Positions 1-11,558 of a stretch of DNA of 36,485 nucleotides are shown piece after piece. The stretch spans positions 1 to 36,485 of the forward strand of contig JAQCCM010000016.1 in the NCBI GenBank assembly GCA_027621175.1, in the 5' to 3' direction. This stretch comes from Bacteroidota bacterium. Lineage in GTDB: Bacteria > Bacteroidota > Bacteroidia > Flavobacteriales > Flavobacteriaceae. Position 1 is the first letter of the stretch. Every line of letters begins with the position of its first letter. The position numbers were made by a program, and so were the translations under genes. The notes beneath the pieces are model-generated. The model saw nothing but the letters and a program-made list of their open reading frames with translations, made no database searches and had not been told where the DNA came from.

Positions 1-2
1 TT

Positions 3-44
3 GACGAAAACGAACGTAAACGTCGTGGTAAGCAAATAGGGTAA
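3..44 (+). CDS. 3' end of an unidentified gene (partial)
   Basis: An open frame enters from the left edge and ends at TAA 42-44. It encodes the basic tail DENERKRRGKQIG. A charged C-terminal tail followed 31 nt later by the next start fits the end of an upstream gene in the polysaccharide cluster. Thirteen residues cannot identify a family and the frame could be chance. Confidence 0.35.
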   Translation, partial: DENERKRRGKQIG

Positions 45-75
45 TTTATTTGCTAAGTTTGCGTTTTAGTATGGA

Positions 76-1044
76 ATGAAAAACGTACACGTTCAGCGGT
101 ATAGTGATGTAAATAAGCAACTTTGGGATGATTTTGTTTCTCAAGCCGAAGTACACTCCATTTTATTTTATCGTGATTTTATCGAATACCATGGTGACCG
201 TTTTACAGATTACTCGCTAATGGTTCTTCAAGAAAACAAATTGATAGCGATTATGCCCGCCAATATTGATGCTGACAATATTCTTCATTCTCATCAAGGA
301 TTAAGTTATGGGGGTTTGCTATTTAAACCATTTGCTTCCTTTCAAATTCGATTAAGGGCATATCTTTTTATCCTTCAATTTTTAGAAACACATAATGTTT
401 ACGACTTGAGACTTAAGGAAATCCCGAGCTGTTATGCTAATGGGGGTTCAAATAGACTGATATTTCAATGGCTTAGTGCAACTTGTGTTAGAACCGATAT
501 TTATTCTTACATACCAAAAGCAGCATACAAGAAACCAAATCGAAATAGGTTAAGACATTTAGAGAAAATTAATAATACAAATATTGAGGTTAGGTCAACG
601 GAGTCTTATTTAGAATTTTGGGAAAATATATTGATTCCAAATCTCAAAAAAAGATTTGATGTAAGCCCTGTACACACAGTTGCCGAAATTGGTGGTTTAG
701 CTAATCATTTTAACAAACAAATCCGTTTGTATGGTGTTTATGAAGGGGGTTCTATACGTGCTGGAGTCGTACTCTTTATACATCGCGATGTGGTGCATGC
801 ACAATATAGTGCTGGAGATGATGGAAGATCGGATGGCACATTGGACTATTTATTAGATTTTGTCATAAGAAAATATAATACTTCAAAAACATTTAGCTTT
901 GGTACGTCTTCCGAAGATGTAGGAGAAAGATTAAATGGTGGGCTACTGTATTGGAAGGAGAGTTTTAGAACCGTTAATGATGTGCAGCAATTTCACCATA
1001 TCAAAACAGTAAACCACACTAAATTGATTGATCGAATACGATGA
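76..1044 (+). CDS. FemAB-like GNAT family acyltransferase
   Basis: A 322-residue cytosolic protein resembling the FemAB-like GNAT superfamily (Acetyltransf_6 type). The C-terminal half carries the features I rely on: a basic segment [10 protein letters not shown] near residue 155, a strand-rich core with [15 protein letters not shown] near residue 242, and [18 protein letters not shown] near residue 275. The ATG at 76 is chosen because the ATG at 71 is followed by an immediate stop. The stop overlaps the aminotransferase start by 4 nt (ATGA), so the two are translationally coupled. By context it may N-acylate the 3-amino sugar made by its neighbours, replacing the hexapeptide-repeat acetyltransferase that usually does this and is absent here. 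That role is inference; peptide or lipid-linked amine substrates are also possible. Confidence 0.75.
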   Translation: MKNVHVQRYSDVNKQLWDDFVSQAEVHSILFYRDFIEYHGDRFTDYSLMVLQENKLIAIMPANIDADNILHSHQGLSYGGLLFKPFASFQIRLRAYLFILQFLETHNVYDLRLKEIPSCYANGGSNRLIFQWLSATCVRTDIYSYIPKAAYKKPNRNRLRHLEKINNTNIEVRSTESYLEFWENILIPNLKKRFDVSPVHTVAEIGGLANHFNKQIRLYGVYEGGSIRAGVVLFIHRDVVHAQYSAGDDGRSDGTLDYLLDFVIRKYNTSKTFSFGTSSEDVGERLNGGLLYWKESFRTVNDVQQFHHIKTVNHTKLIDRIR

Positions 1045-2144
1045 TTCCATTTTTCAACATAAAATCCGAAAATGACGTATATGCAAAAGCGTATGCAAAA
1101 GAGCTCTCCCTTTTTTTGGAAAGCGGTCAGTATATTTTAGGGGATGCGGTAACAACTTTTGAACAAGAATTTGCTTCTTTTTGCGGTACCGACTTTTGTG
1201 TAGGAACGAGCAACGGACTTGATGCACTTCGTTTGATTTTTGAAGGATATAAATCATTAGGAATCCTTACAGAAGGAGATGAGGTATTGGTGCCCGCACA
1301 CACCTACATCGCTTCTGTTTTGGCAGTAATGCAAGCTGGGTTAATACCTGTTTTTGTGGAGCCAAAAGACGGATCATTTGGCATGAATGTTAACGAAGCC
1401 CGACGTTTAACATCTTTCAAAACAAAGGCTTGTTTGGTGGTGCACCTTTATGGTGAACTTATTGACGTGGAAGCCTTTCAAGATTTTGCACAGCAACATA
1501 ATTTATTGTTGATTGAAGACGCTGCGCAAGCGCATGGCGCTGTTTCAAAAAAAGGATTCAAAGCGGGAGCTATTGGCGATGCCGGAGCTTTTAGTTTTTA
1601 TCCAACAAAAAATATTGGAGCATTAGGTGATGCAGGTGCTGTTACCACCAATGATAATGAGCTTGAAAAGCAAATTCGTACTCTTCAAAACTACGGCTCG
1701 CCTAGAAAATACACACACGACACCCTTGGATTTAATATGCGATTGGATGCACTTCAAGCCCGTTTTTTAAGTGTTAAGCTCAATGACTATCAGCATGTAC
1801 TTGAGCGTCGCTTGGTTATTGCATCTCGATATGCTAATGAGATAAAAAACCCAAAAATCACACTTCCTATACATCCTGAGGATAAGTCCCATGTGTTTCA
1901 TTTGTTTGTTGTTCGTGTTGCTGATAGAACAGGTTTTATCGCTTTTCTAGAGACCAATAATGTGGGAAGTTTAATTCATTATCCCACTCCGCCGCATAAA
2001 CAAAAAGCATTGCAAGACTTCAATAGCTTGAGTCTTCCTATCACAGAACGCTATCATGAAGAGGTGGTGAGTATTCCATTATACTCTAGTTTAAATGACG
2101 CGGAAGTTCAGCACATAATAGATGCTTTAAACGCCTATTCGTGA
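1041..2144 (+). CDS. DegT/DnrJ/EryC1/StrS sugar aminotransferase (FdtB/QdtB-like)
   Basis: A 367-residue PLP-dependent sugar aminotransferase of normal family length. The PLP lysine is K190 in [12 protein letters not shown], and the cofactor-binding acidic motif is IEDAAQAHG near residue 160. The family transaminates nucleotide-linked 3- or 4-keto-6-deoxysugars using glutamate. The ketoisomerase at 3414-3812 shifts the keto group to C3, so this is most likely the dTDP-3-oxo-6-deoxyhexose 3-aminotransferase that makes dTDP-Fuc3N or dTDP-Qui3N. It is coupled by 4-nt overlaps to both neighbours (ATGA upstream, GTGA downstream). Which C4 epimer is produced cannot be told from the sequence. Confidence 0.88.
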   Translation: MIPFFNIKSENDVYAKAYAKELSLFLESGQYILGDAVTTFEQEFASFCGTDFCVGTSNGLDALRLIFEGYKSLGILTEGDEVLVPAHTYIASVLAVMQAGLIPVFVEPKDGSFGMNVNEARRLTSFKTKACLVVHLYGELIDVEAFQDFAQQHNLLLIEDAAQAHGAVSKKGFKAGAIGDAGAFSFYPTKNIGALGDAGAVTTNDNELEKQIRTLQNYGSPRKYTHDTLGFNMRLDALQARFLSVKLNDYQHVLERRLVIASRYANEIKNPKITLPIHPEDKSHVFHLFVVRVADRTGFIAFLETNNVGSLIHYPTPPHKQKALQDFNSLSLPITERYHEEVVSIPLYSSLNDAEVQHIIDALNAYS

Positions 2145-3412
2145 AAGCATTAAAAGCACTAAAAAACAACATGTTATTCCGTGTAATTGGATACACAGGA
2201 ACAACTGGTGTTATCAGATTATTTGTAGGTCTTATTTCGCAAAAAGCTATTGCTGTTTTTGTTGGGGCTTCTGGATTGGCTATTATTGCTAATTTACGCA
2301 ACTTAATTGAGGTTTTAGGAGCTTTCTCATCTGTTGGCGCACAAAACGGAATTATTTCGCAAACGGCATTTTCTGAAAGTAAGGCTACAGTTCGTGCGTT
2401 ACTTAATACCACAATAACACTTTTTTTAGGTGCTTCCATTTTGATTGGCATTCTAGTCTTTTGGCAATATGAATGGCTCGCCTTTCAATTACAGATTGAC
2501 CTTAAATATGGTGCATTGATTCAGGCGGTTGTCTTCACCATTCCCTTTATGGGTTTAATGTTGCTTTTCGAAGCTGTTTTAAGCGGGAAAAAGGCATTTA
2601 AGTCTGTGTCTAAAGCCCAATTATTTACCGCAACAGTAACTGCAGTGCTCATGATTACCTTACTTTATTTATTTGGGTTATTTGGGGCGTTGATAGCTTT
2701 GCTTTGCCGTCCAATTATAGGGTTTGTATTCTATTTTTATCATTATAAAAAAGCTGCGCTACCCGTTTCTTTTTTTATTGGATTTAAGCCAGATCTTTCA
2801 AGATTAAAAGACTTACTCCCCTATATTTTTATGTCCCTATTGGCCGTTGGCCTTGTGCATATTGTTGAAATATACCTTCGTGGTTTAATCGCCTCAAGGA
2901 TTAACTTAGAGTCTGCTGGGCTTTGGACAGCGATGAATAGCATTTCTGCAAATTATTTTGTTTTTATTTCAGCTATTTTTTCACTTTATGTATTGCCTCG
3001 TTTTTCAGAAATCATACCCAATTTTCATTTATTACATGAGCTAAAATCGATTTTAAAAACGCTTTTACCTATAGTTTCGTTGGCCATGATATTAGTTTAT
3101 TTATTTCGTGCTCCGATTACTACATTACTCTATTCAAAAGATTTTACTGCCATAACCACACTTTTTAAATTGCAATTAACGGCAGATTGGTTTCGCGTTA
3201 TTTTTCTTGTATTTGGGTATTATTTGGTAGCCAAAAAGCGTTTGATAGATTTCATCGTTATAGAATTATTCTCTTTTTCAGTGCTTATTGGTTTAAGTTT
3301 GTATTGGATTGATGTATTCGGAATTGAAGGAATAATAATGGCAAATGCAGTCAGATACATAGGATGTTTGGTTTTGGTTGTATTTTTATTGCGTAAAAAA
3401 TTAGCTAAATAA
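2141..3412 (+). CDS. Wzx/WzxE-type O-antigen translocase (flippase)
   Basis: A 423-residue polytopic membrane protein of the MOP/PST flippase superfamily with about ten to twelve hydrophobic segments. The N-terminal pattern, with [19 protein letters not shown] near residues 33-52, resembles the WzxE branch. That branch moves undecaprenyl-PP-linked repeat units containing amino-deoxysugars across the inner membrane. The start is GTG at 2141, overlapping the aminotransferase stop as GTGA. Position between the aminotransferase and ketoisomerase genes implies the cargo contains the 3-amino-3,6-dideoxyhexose. The matching polymerase (Wzy) is not in the window. Confidence 0.85.
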   Translation: MKALKALKNNMLFRVIGYTGTTGVIRLFVGLISQKAIAVFVGASGLAIIANLRNLIEVLGAFSSVGAQNGIISQTAFSESKATVRALLNTTITLFLGASILIGILVFWQYEWLAFQLQIDLKYGALIQAVVFTIPFMGLMLLFEAVLSGKKAFKSVSKAQLFTATVTAVLMITLLYLFGLFGALIALLCRPIIGFVFYFYHYKKAALPVSFFIGFKPDLSRLKDLLPYIFMSLLAVGLVHIVEIYLRGLIASRINLESAGLWTAMNSISANYFVFISAIFSLYVLPRFSEIIPNFHLLHELKSILKTLLPIVSLAMILVYLFRAPITTLLYSKDFTAITTLFKLQLTADWFRVIFLVFGYYLVAKKRLIDFIVIELFSFSVLIGLSLYWIDVFGIEGIIMANAVRYIGCLVLVVFLLRKKLAK

Positions 3413-3413
3413 T

Positions 3414-3812
3414 ATGGAAGTTAAGTGGTTAGACATACCAAGTATTAAAGATCCAAGAGGGAATTTAGCTGTTTTGGAAAACAGCAAACTTCCTTTTAAA
3501 ACCAAACGTGTTTATTATTTATTCGATGTGCCAAGCGGTAGTGAACGTGGTGGCCATGCACATAAAAATTTACTTCAACTTATTATTCCTTTAAGTGGAA
3601 GTTTTGAGTTGGTTTTAAAAGATGGTCAAAACCAAAAATCCGTAACACTTCACAATCCCACTAAAGGCGTACTTATTCCAACCATGGTTTGGCGTGAACT
3701 GCGTAATTTTTCGGCAGGTTCCGTTTGTTTGGTGCTAGCTTCTGAGGAATATGAGGAAGAAGACTATATTAGAGATTGGGACGCGTTTAAATTAAAAGCG
3801 AAACCTTCTTAA
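3414..3812 (+). CDS. dTDP-4-keto-6-deoxyglucose 3,4-ketoisomerase (FdtA/QdtA, WxcM-like cupin)
   Basis: A 132-residue single cupin domain of the usual FdtA/QdtA length. The motif ERGGHAHK contains H48 and H50, which match the histidine pair important in characterised FdtA enzymes. The enzyme converts dTDP-4-keto-6-deoxyglucose to the 3-keto isomer ahead of the aminotransferase. The ATG follows the flippase stop by one nucleotide, so the four genes from 76 form one transcription unit. FdtA and QdtA differ in the C4 configuration of the product and cannot be separated by eye. The last 21 nt overlap the converging glycosyltransferase gene. Confidence 0.88.
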   Translation: MEVKWLDIPSIKDPRGNLAVLENSKLPFKTKRVYYLFDVPSGSERGGHAHKNLLQLIIPLSGSFELVLKDGQNQKSVTLHNPTKGVLIPTMVWRELRNFSAGSVCLVLASEEYEEEDYIRDWDAFKLKAKPS

Positions 3813-4697
3813 AGCCCATAGCGTTTTGTAAATTAAGCGGAATTGAGAGGAAAGGTACAGCGCATAATGCAACAACTTTTTTTTTCGTAAATTTTTAAGA
3901 GCAATATTCCCCTCATTGGGTTTAAAGTGCAGACTTGCATTCACTAGCTTTATGAAATAGTAATTTTCATGAATTTTTGAAATCGCATTTTTGTTATAGC
4001 TATATTTTTCAGCAAAAAACATTTTCATTTCTAGGAAATCGTGAAAGTTACTAGAGTAAGAAGTTTTATGTATTCTGTATGTCACTAAAGATTCGTGTAC
4101 AAAACCATACGTACAATTTTGGGTTAAATCAGTTAAAATGGGATAATCCTCTATCTTGAATCCTTTTTCAATGTAGAGGTCAAAGTCAACAAATTGTTCT
4201 AGTGCGTTTTTTCTAAAACAACATCCAAGAGTAGGAGAACCTGTTGTTTGAACGTGTTCTGCGTAAGTAGACTTATTTAAAATGTTCTTATTGTAAAACA
4301 ACTTTTTTTTGTTTTTGTATTCGTAAAAAGCATCAAACCCACTGTCAACAAAACTATAGGTAGGGTTTTTATCAAGTGCATCAGCCAAAATCTGCAACGC
4401 ATTTTCATCTGAAAGCCAATCATCTCCCGCGAGGTCAAACACATATTCTCCTTTACACCTTTTTAGTGTAGCAACAAAGTTTTTTAGTATTCCTAAGTTC
4501 TCAGGATTCTTTTGCGCTTTTATGTTATCGTGCTTTTTGGCGTATTTCTCAATGATGTTAAAAGTGTCATCACTAGAAGCATCATCTCCAATAACAATCT
4601 CAAAAGGAAACCTTGTTTTTTGGCGAAGTACAGAATCTAACGCATCTTTGATGTATCTTTCGCTATTGTGTGTGAGTATGTGTACGGATAACTTCAT
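3792..4697 (-). CDS. family 2 glycosyltransferase (GT-A), inverted within the cluster
   Basis: A 301-residue GT2 enzyme. The N-terminus MKLSVHILTHNSERYI is the family start, so I use the ATG at 4697 rather than the one at 4709. Nucleotide-sugar binding is shown by VIGDDASSDDT (residues 35-45) and the DxD-like AGDDW (90-94). The C-terminal third is Lys- and aromatic-rich and may contact membrane or acceptor lipid. It is the only minus-strand gene of the polysaccharide cluster, overlaps the ketoisomerase 3' end by 21 nt, and starts 21 nt from the divergent GT4 gene. Donor and acceptor are unknown. Confidence 0.85.
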   Translation of the reverse strand: MKLSVHILTHNSERYIKDALDSVLRQKTRFPFEIVIGDDASSDDTFNIIEKYAKKHDNIKAQKNPENLGILKNFVATLKRCKGEYVFDLAGDDWLSDENALQILADALDKNPTYSFVDSGFDAFYEYKNKKKLFYNKNILNKSTYAEHVQTTGSPTLGCCFRKNALEQFVDFDLYIEKGFKIEDYPILTDLTQNCTYGFVHESLVTYRIHKTSYSSNFHDFLEMKMFFAEKYSYNKNAISKIHENYYFIKLVNASLHFKPNEGNIALKNLRKKKLLHYALYLSSQFRLIYKTLWALRRFRF

Positions 4698-4718
4698 GAA
4701 AATTTTCATCCAAAACTG

Positions 4719-5828
4719 ATGTCAAAAGTAAGCATTGCAATTATAACACCGTCCTTAGGATTTGGTGGCTCTGAACGCGTTTCGGCACAGGTTTCAACGT
4801 TTTTTGAAAATGAAGGGCATCAGGTTAGTGTTTTTGCGGCATACCCAGACTACGTATTTGATCACGGAGGCGAATATATTTATTTAGGAGTTAAAAGAAA
4901 AGCAACTTTTAAGTTTTTTTATATGATTTTGGCTTTCTTACGACTGCGAGAAGCTTTTAGAAATCACTCTTTTGATTATGTGATTGATTTTAGGTCAAGG
5001 CGAATTTTTTGGATTGAAGTGCTGTATTCAGTTGCAATTTATCCCTTAGCAAGGAATATTATTCCAACTGTTCATCTAGCAATGCTTCAAAATTATATCC
5101 CAAAACCATGGAGCGTATTTAAGAAAGTTTACAATAGATACCCATCAATAATTGCAGTGTCAGACACCATTACTTCTAAATTAATAAAGGAGGGGTTCTC
5201 AAAAGCAAAATGCATAAAAAATGCTGTAGATTTTGAATGGATTGAACAGCAGAAGCAGGAATCTATCGCATTCGATAAGCCTTTTATTCTAGCTGCTGGA
5301 CGTATGGACGACGATATTAAGCAAATGGATCACATAATGACAGCCTACTCAAAAAGTAGTCTCCCAAGCCAAGGGATTCATTTATTAATTTTAGGGAGCG
5401 GCAAAAGAAAGTCAGCGTACGAAAACTTAAAAAATGAATTTTCATGTAACGATTTGATTCATTTTATGGGTTTTCAACAAAACCCATTTCCTTATTTCGC
5501 AAAAGCACTGTTTTTTGTTTTAGCAAGCCGCTTTGAAGGATTCCCTATGGTGCTTATTGAGTCTTTGGCATGTGGTACTCCAGTAATATCATATGATTGT
5601 CCAACCGGTCCTAGCGAAATTATTCAGCACGAACAAAACGGATTGCTAGTAAAATACCAAAACCAAACTGCGCTTAAAGAAGCAATAGATACGCTGTGTT
5701 CCGATAAAAGCCTACATAAAAAATGTGTATTACAGACAAAAAAATCGATTGCAAATTTGAGCGCTGAAAGTATACAACACCAATGGGCAAATTTAATGCT
5801 TTCGCTTAACCAAAAACAGAATGACTAA
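4719..5828 (+). CDS. family 4 glycosyltransferase (GT-B)
   Basis: A 369-residue GT-B enzyme of normal GT4 length. The N-terminal glycine-rich loop is GFGGSER (residues 14-20). The C-terminal nucleotide-sugar site shows the EX7E motif, E273 and E281, in RFEGFPMVLIESLACGTPV. It probably transfers a hexose or amino sugar to a lipid-linked polysaccharide intermediate at the cytoplasmic membrane. No obvious promoter lies in the 21 nt separating it from the divergent GT2 gene. It overlaps the next glycosyltransferase by 8 nt, so both are probably co-translated. Sugar specificity cannot be inferred. Confidence 0.88.
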   Translation: MSKVSIAIITPSLGFGGSERVSAQVSTFFENEGHQVSVFAAYPDYVFDHGGEYIYLGVKRKATFKFFYMILAFLRLREAFRNHSFDYVIDFRSRRIFWIEVLYSVAIYPLARNIIPTVHLAMLQNYIPKPWSVFKKVYNRYPSIIAVSDTITSKLIKEGFSKAKCIKNAVDFEWIEQQKQESIAFDKPFILAAGRMDDDIKQMDHIMTAYSKSSLPSQGIHLLILGSGKRKSAYENLKNEFSCNDLIHFMGFQQNPFPYFAKALFFVLASRFEGFPMVLIESLACGTPVISYDCPTGPSEIIQHEQNGLLVKYQNQTALKEAIDTLCSDKSLHKKCVLQTKKSIANLSAESIQHQWANLMLSLNQKQND

Positions 5829-6930
5829 ACACCTTCATATTATCACACTTAATATTCCTTTTCCAGCTAATTTTGGAGGTGTGATTGATGTTTTTTACAG
5901 GATTGTTGCACTCTATGAACTGGGTATTCAAATTCACCTTCATTGTTTCAAATACCAAAGAGATGAAACAAAAGAACTTGAAAAGTATTGCAAAAAGGTT
6001 TACTATTACGACAGAAATATGAGTTGGAAAAACCTGCTATCTCAAGATCCATTTATTGTTAAAAGCAGAAGATCAGATATACTAATAACTCGATTAAAAG
6101 AAAATCCTTTTCCTATTTTATATGACGGTATGCATTGTACGGCAACGCTAAATAACCCCACATTAAGGCAAAAAAAATTTATCAGAACTCACAATGTAGA
6201 AAAAGATTACTACAGTCATTTGACAAGGAACGAATCTAACATATTGATAAAACTACTATTGCATTTTGAGCATTTAAAACTCTCTGCTTATGAAAGAAAA
6301 ATTGATAATGCTAAAGCGGTTCTTGCTATTAGTAGAAGCGATCAAATGTATTTTTCTAAGTTTAAAAAAAGTCATTTGATTAGAGCATTCCACTCAAATA
6401 CTTTTATTCAGTCCAAGTTAGGGGTCGGAGATTATGCGTTATATCATGGAAACTTAACTGTTTCAGAAAACATAAAAGCACTTCAATTTCTGCTAAAAAA
6501 AGTTTTTTTAAAAATTGATTATCCAATAGTGGTAGCAGGTAAGATCAAAAGTAAAAAACTAATAAGAGAAATAAGGAAGAATCCGAATATTCAACTTGTA
6601 GAAAACCCAAGTCAGAATATAATGAGCGACTTAATACAAAATGCCCAAATGATCTTGTTACCAACGTTTCAAAACACGGGTATAAAATTAAAATTACTCG
6701 AATCTCTATTTAAAGGACGTTTTTGCATTGTAAATAATGTGATGGTAGTTGGCAGCGAACTTCATAATTATTGTATTCAAGCTAACTCTGCAGAAGAGTG
6801 GATTAAAGAGATTAAAAAGCTTAAAGAAGCTTCTTTTACAGAAGAGTTACTAGGAAAAAGAAAGTCGCTGATTGAGCTTTTTAATAATATAAACGAAGCT
6901 CAAAAGATTGAAAAAATTATTTTTAATTAA
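5821..6930 (+). CDS. GT4-like glycosyltransferase (GT-B)
   Basis: A 369-residue GT-B protein. The N-terminus has PFPANFGGVIDVFYR (residues 14-28), the glycine-rich acceptor-side loop. The C-terminal domain has LYHGNLTVSENIKAL, typical of the start of the donor domain, and TGIKLKLLESLFKG near residue 287, a degenerate EX7E region in which only the second glutamate is clear. The gene is AT-rich and Lys/Asn-rich compared with the housekeeping genes that follow. It is the last gene of the polysaccharide locus, and its stop interlocks with the converging ftsE stop (shared TTAA at 6927-6930). Confidence 0.78.
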   Translation: MTKHLHIITLNIPFPANFGGVIDVFYRIVALYELGIQIHLHCFKYQRDETKELEKYCKKVYYYDRNMSWKNLLSQDPFIVKSRRSDILITRLKENPFPILYDGMHCTATLNNPTLRQKKFIRTHNVEKDYYSHLTRNESNILIKLLLHFEHLKLSAYERKIDNAKAVLAISRSDQMYFSKFKKSHLIRAFHSNTFIQSKLGVGDYALYHGNLTVSENIKALQFLLKKVFLKIDYPIVVAGKIKSKKLIREIRKNPNIQLVENPSQNIMSDLIQNAQMILLPTFQNTGIKLKLLESLFKGRFCIVNNVMVVGSELHNYCIQANSAEEWIKEIKKLKEASFTEELLGKRKSLIELFNNINEAQKIEKIIFN

Positions 6931-7607
6931 CTCTTAACCATTACCTCAGTGACCAAGCCTTCCTCACACTTAAACGTTTTCCCAGGATATTTTTGAATAA
7001 TACTAAAATCGTGGGTTGCCATTAGTACCGTGGTTCCTTGCTTGTTAATGTTTCGAAGCACTTCCATGATTTCCCAACGTGTGATCGGGTCTAAGTTTCC
7101 TGTGGGCTCATCGGCGAGAAGCACTTTTGGGCTATTGAGAAGTGCCCGTGCAATGGAGAGTCGTTGTTGCTCGCCACCAGATAAGGTTTGAGGGAAACGC
7201 TTTTCTTTATTTTCTAGCCCTACTAACGTTAACACCTCACCAATTCTAGTGTTGCGCTCGACCTTATTTTTCCAACCTGTGGCACGAAGCACAAAAGACA
7301 AATTCTGATATACATTTCGATCGGGGAGGAGCTTAAAATCTTGAAAAACAATACCGAGCTTCAGTCTTAATTTGTGAATATGCCGCTTTTTGAGTTTTGA
7401 AAGCGCTGTCTTGCATATGTGAATTTCCCCAGCTGTTAGTGGCATTGCAGCATACATTGTTCGAATCAAACTACTCTTACCGCTACCCGTTCTACCAATA
7501 AAATAAACAAATGCACCTGCGGCAATTTCTAGCGATACTTCTTTTAATACCACCTTTTTGTGCTGGCTGATGGTGGCATTTTCAATTTTGATTATTGATG
7601 AACTCAT
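6927..7607 (-). CDS. ftsE: Cell division ABC transporter ATP-binding protein FtsE
   Basis: A 226-residue ABC ATPase of FtsE length. Walker A is GRTGSGKSS, the Q-loop is GIVFQDFKLLPDRNVYQN (a segment diagnostic of FtsE/LolD-type ATPases), the signature is LSGGEQQR, Walker B is VLLADEPT and the switch histidine is ATHD. FtsE with FtsX regulates peptidoglycan hydrolases at the septum. I use the ATG at 7607 (MSSSIIKI); earlier in-frame ATGs at 7616 and 7628 would add only a short leader. No ftsX is present here, which is common because Bacteroidota often encode ftsX elsewhere. LolD-like function cannot be fully excluded. Confidence 0.88.
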   Translation of the reverse strand: MSSSIIKIENATISQHKKVVLKEVSLEIAAGAFVYFIGRTGSGKSSLIRTMYAAMPLTAGEIHICKTALSKLKKRHIHKLRLKLGIVFQDFKLLPDRNVYQNLSFVLRATGWKNKVERNTRIGEVLTLVGLENKEKRFPQTLSGGEQQRLSIARALLNSPKVLLADEPTGNLDPITRWEIMEVLRNINKQGTTVLMATHDFSIIQKYPGKTFKCEEGLVTEVMVKS

Positions 7608-7785
7608 AACAGCCATAAAAGTAAGCATGTTTTTAGAAGGAGTTAAATCAAATACGGATTTAAACAGTAGTATTAATTAAAATATTAATTCAAATCATGC
7701 TATTAAGTTTAAATATTATATTAAATAAATCAATTATAGTTTAAAATAAAAATAAAAAACACAAATTTGCATCAAAATATAAACC

Positions 7786-9450
7786 ATGTGTGGAATTGTA
7801 TGCGCTTTGGATATAAAGCAACCCGCCGACGAACTTCGTCCGCAGATTCTTGAAATGTCAAAAAAAATCCGTCACCGCGGTCCAGATTGGAGTGGAATTC
7901 ATTCCGATGATTTTGCTGTATTAGCGCACGAGCGTCTTGCAATCGTTGATCCAACTTCTGGTCGTCAACCACTCTATAGTGCTGATAGAAACATGGTCTT
8001 GGCTGCCAATGGTGAAATTTACAACCACCGCGAATTACGCGCTACAACGCCAGATTACGAGTTCCAGACGGGTTCGGACTGCGAAGTTATTTTAGCACTC
8101 TATCGTGAAAAAGGCGCTGACTTTATCGATGAGTTAAATGGTATTTTTGGTTTTGTAGTTTACGATGCTTCTACAAAGGGCTTTCTCATTGCTCGTGACC
8201 ATATGGGCATTATTCCATTATATTATGGTTTCGATCAAAACGGAACACGTTATGTTGCCTCAGAGCTAAAAGCCCTAGAGGGTGTTTGCCATACTATTGA
8301 GGTGTTTCCTCCTGGTCATTATATGACAGAGAAAGATGATGTGCCGCAACGTTGGTATACACGGGATTGGGAAGATTTTGATAATGTCAAAGACAACGAA
8401 ACTAGCATTGAAGATTTAGGAAAAGCTTTGGAGGATGCTGTTCACCGCCAATTAATGAGCGATGTTCCTTATGGGGTATTACTTTCCGGAGGCTTGGATT
8501 CATCTATTACATCGGCTTTGGCAAAAAAGTTTGCCAAAAACCGCATTGAGGCTGACGATCAGCAAGAAGCGTGGTGGCCACAATTGCATTCGTTTTCTAT
8601 CGGTTTGGAAGGCTCGCCTGATTTAGCGGCCGCGCAAGTAGTTGCAGAAAAAATTGGCACAGTACATCACGAAGTTACCTTCACTGTTCAAGAAGGACTC
8701 GACGCCATTAAAGATGTTATTTATCACTTAGAAACCTATGATATTACCACGGTTCGCGCATCTACACCGATGTATTTGCTTGCTCGTGTGATTAAATCTA
8801 TGGGTATTAAAATGGTGCTTTCTGGTGAGGGTGCCGATGAGGTATTTGGTGGGTATTTGTATTTCCACAAGGCTCCAAGCGCAGAGGAGTTTCATAAAGA
8901 GACTGTTCGAAAACTTGAGAAATTGTACCAATACGATTGTTTACGCGCAAACAAGTCGCTTGCCGCTTGGGGTATTGAAGGGCGTGTGCCCTTTTTAGAC
9001 AAGGAGTTTATGGATGTTGCGATGCGCATCAATCCAAAAGATAAAATGATTACGCCAGAGCGTATGGAAAAATGGGTGTTACGAAAAGCTTTCGAGGACG
9101 AATTACCAGCATCTGTAGCTTGGCGTCAAAAAGAGCAGTTTAGTGATGGTGTAGGCTACAGTTGGATTGATTCGCTTAAAGTAGTTGTAGAAGAAGCGGT
9201 AAGCGATGCGCAAATGACGCAAGTAAGCCATCGCTTTCCAGTACAACCCCCACGCACGAAGGAAGAATATTACTATCGCAGTATTTTTGAGGAACATTTC
9301 CCTTCGCAGGCCGCAGCTTTAACAGTGCCGTCTGTTCCATCTGTCGCTTGTAGCACACCAACAGCGTTGGCTTGGGATGCATCGTTTCAAAACATGAACG
9401 AACCTTCTGGGCGTGCCATTGGGACAGTGCATATAGATGCTTATGAGTAA
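7786..9450 (+). CDS. asnB: Asparagine synthase B (glutamine-hydrolysing)
   Basis: A 554-residue class II amidotransferase, the length of bacterial AsnB. After Met removal the N-terminal Cys of MCGIV is the glutaminase nucleophile. The synthetase domain has the PP-loop LSGGLDSSI near residue 235, and SGEGADEVFGGY near residue 345. It makes asparagine from aspartate, ATP and glutamine. The first ATG of MCGIV fixes the start. Upstream 7629-7785 is an AT-rich leader, with only a one-mismatch -7 box (CAAATTTG, 7762-7769). A strong hairpin terminator at 9494-9524 closes the gene, so it is probably monocistronic. Confidence 0.96.
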   Translation: MCGIVCALDIKQPADELRPQILEMSKKIRHRGPDWSGIHSDDFAVLAHERLAIVDPTSGRQPLYSADRNMVLAANGEIYNHRELRATTPDYEFQTGSDCEVILALYREKGADFIDELNGIFGFVVYDASTKGFLIARDHMGIIPLYYGFDQNGTRYVASELKALEGVCHTIEVFPPGHYMTEKDDVPQRWYTRDWEDFDNVKDNETSIEDLGKALEDAVHRQLMSDVPYGVLLSGGLDSSITSALAKKFAKNRIEADDQQEAWWPQLHSFSIGLEGSPDLAAAQVVAEKIGTVHHEVTFTVQEGLDAIKDVIYHLETYDITTVRASTPMYLLARVIKSMGIKMVLSGEGADEVFGGYLYFHKAPSAEEFHKETVRKLEKLYQYDCLRANKSLAAWGIEGRVPFLDKEFMDVAMRINPKDKMITPERMEKWVLRKAFEDELPASVAWRQKEQFSDGVGYSWIDSLKVVVEEAVSDAQMTQVSHRFPVQPPRTKEEYYYRSIFEEHFPSQAAALTVPSVPSVACSTPTALAWDASFQNMNEPSGRAIGTVHIDAYE

Positions 9451-9493
9451 GTATTTTTTGCACACACAATGTTGATAACTTGACAGAAAACAA

Positions 9494-9524
9494 GCCTCAC
9501 TTTTAAGATAAAAGTGAGGCTTTT
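9494..9524 (+). terminator. Intrinsic terminator after asnB
   Basis: An 11-bp perfect stem (GCCTCACTTTT against AAAAGTGAGGC) with loop AAGAT is followed by TTTT. It separates asnB from gyrB. Confidence 0.9.
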
Positions 9525-9528
9525 ACTT

Positions 9529-9536
9529 TAAATTTG
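9529..9536 (+). promoter_or_regulatory. -7 promoter box of gyrB
   Basis: TAAATTTG is a perfect TAnnTTTG match 30 nt before the gyrB ATG and directly after the asnB terminator. No clear -33 TTG is seen at the expected spacing. Confidence 0.6.
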
Positions 9537-9557
9537 TAAGAATAGCTTTTTTCTTAA

Positions 9558-11504
<1,947 letters not shown>

Positions 11505-11529
11505 TCTTTCAGTATTGGCGTTCAAGCCG

Positions 11530-11537
11530 TATTTTTG
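11530..11537 (+). promoter_or_regulatory. -7 promoter box of mdh
   Basis: TATTTTTG is a perfect -7 match 21 nt before the chosen ATG at 11559. It overlaps an in-frame TTG, which is evidence against that earlier start. Confidence 0.6.
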
Positions 11538-11558
11538 CTATACCAAAATAACAAACAG

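Noticed and set aside
2086-2451. A 121-codon minus-strand frame opposite the flippase start
   Set aside because: It is antisense to clear aminotransferase and flippase coding sequence and has no recognisable domain.
1-6930. Polysaccharide locus considered as a mobile island
   Set aside because: No integrase, transposase, tRNA-flanked repeats or att-like sites are visible; lower GC alone is usual for such loci.
7629-7785. AT-rich region between ftsE and asnB considered as a replication origin or small RNA
   Set aside because: No DnaA-box cluster, no convincing hairpin and no terminator were seen; it is more simply an asnB leader.
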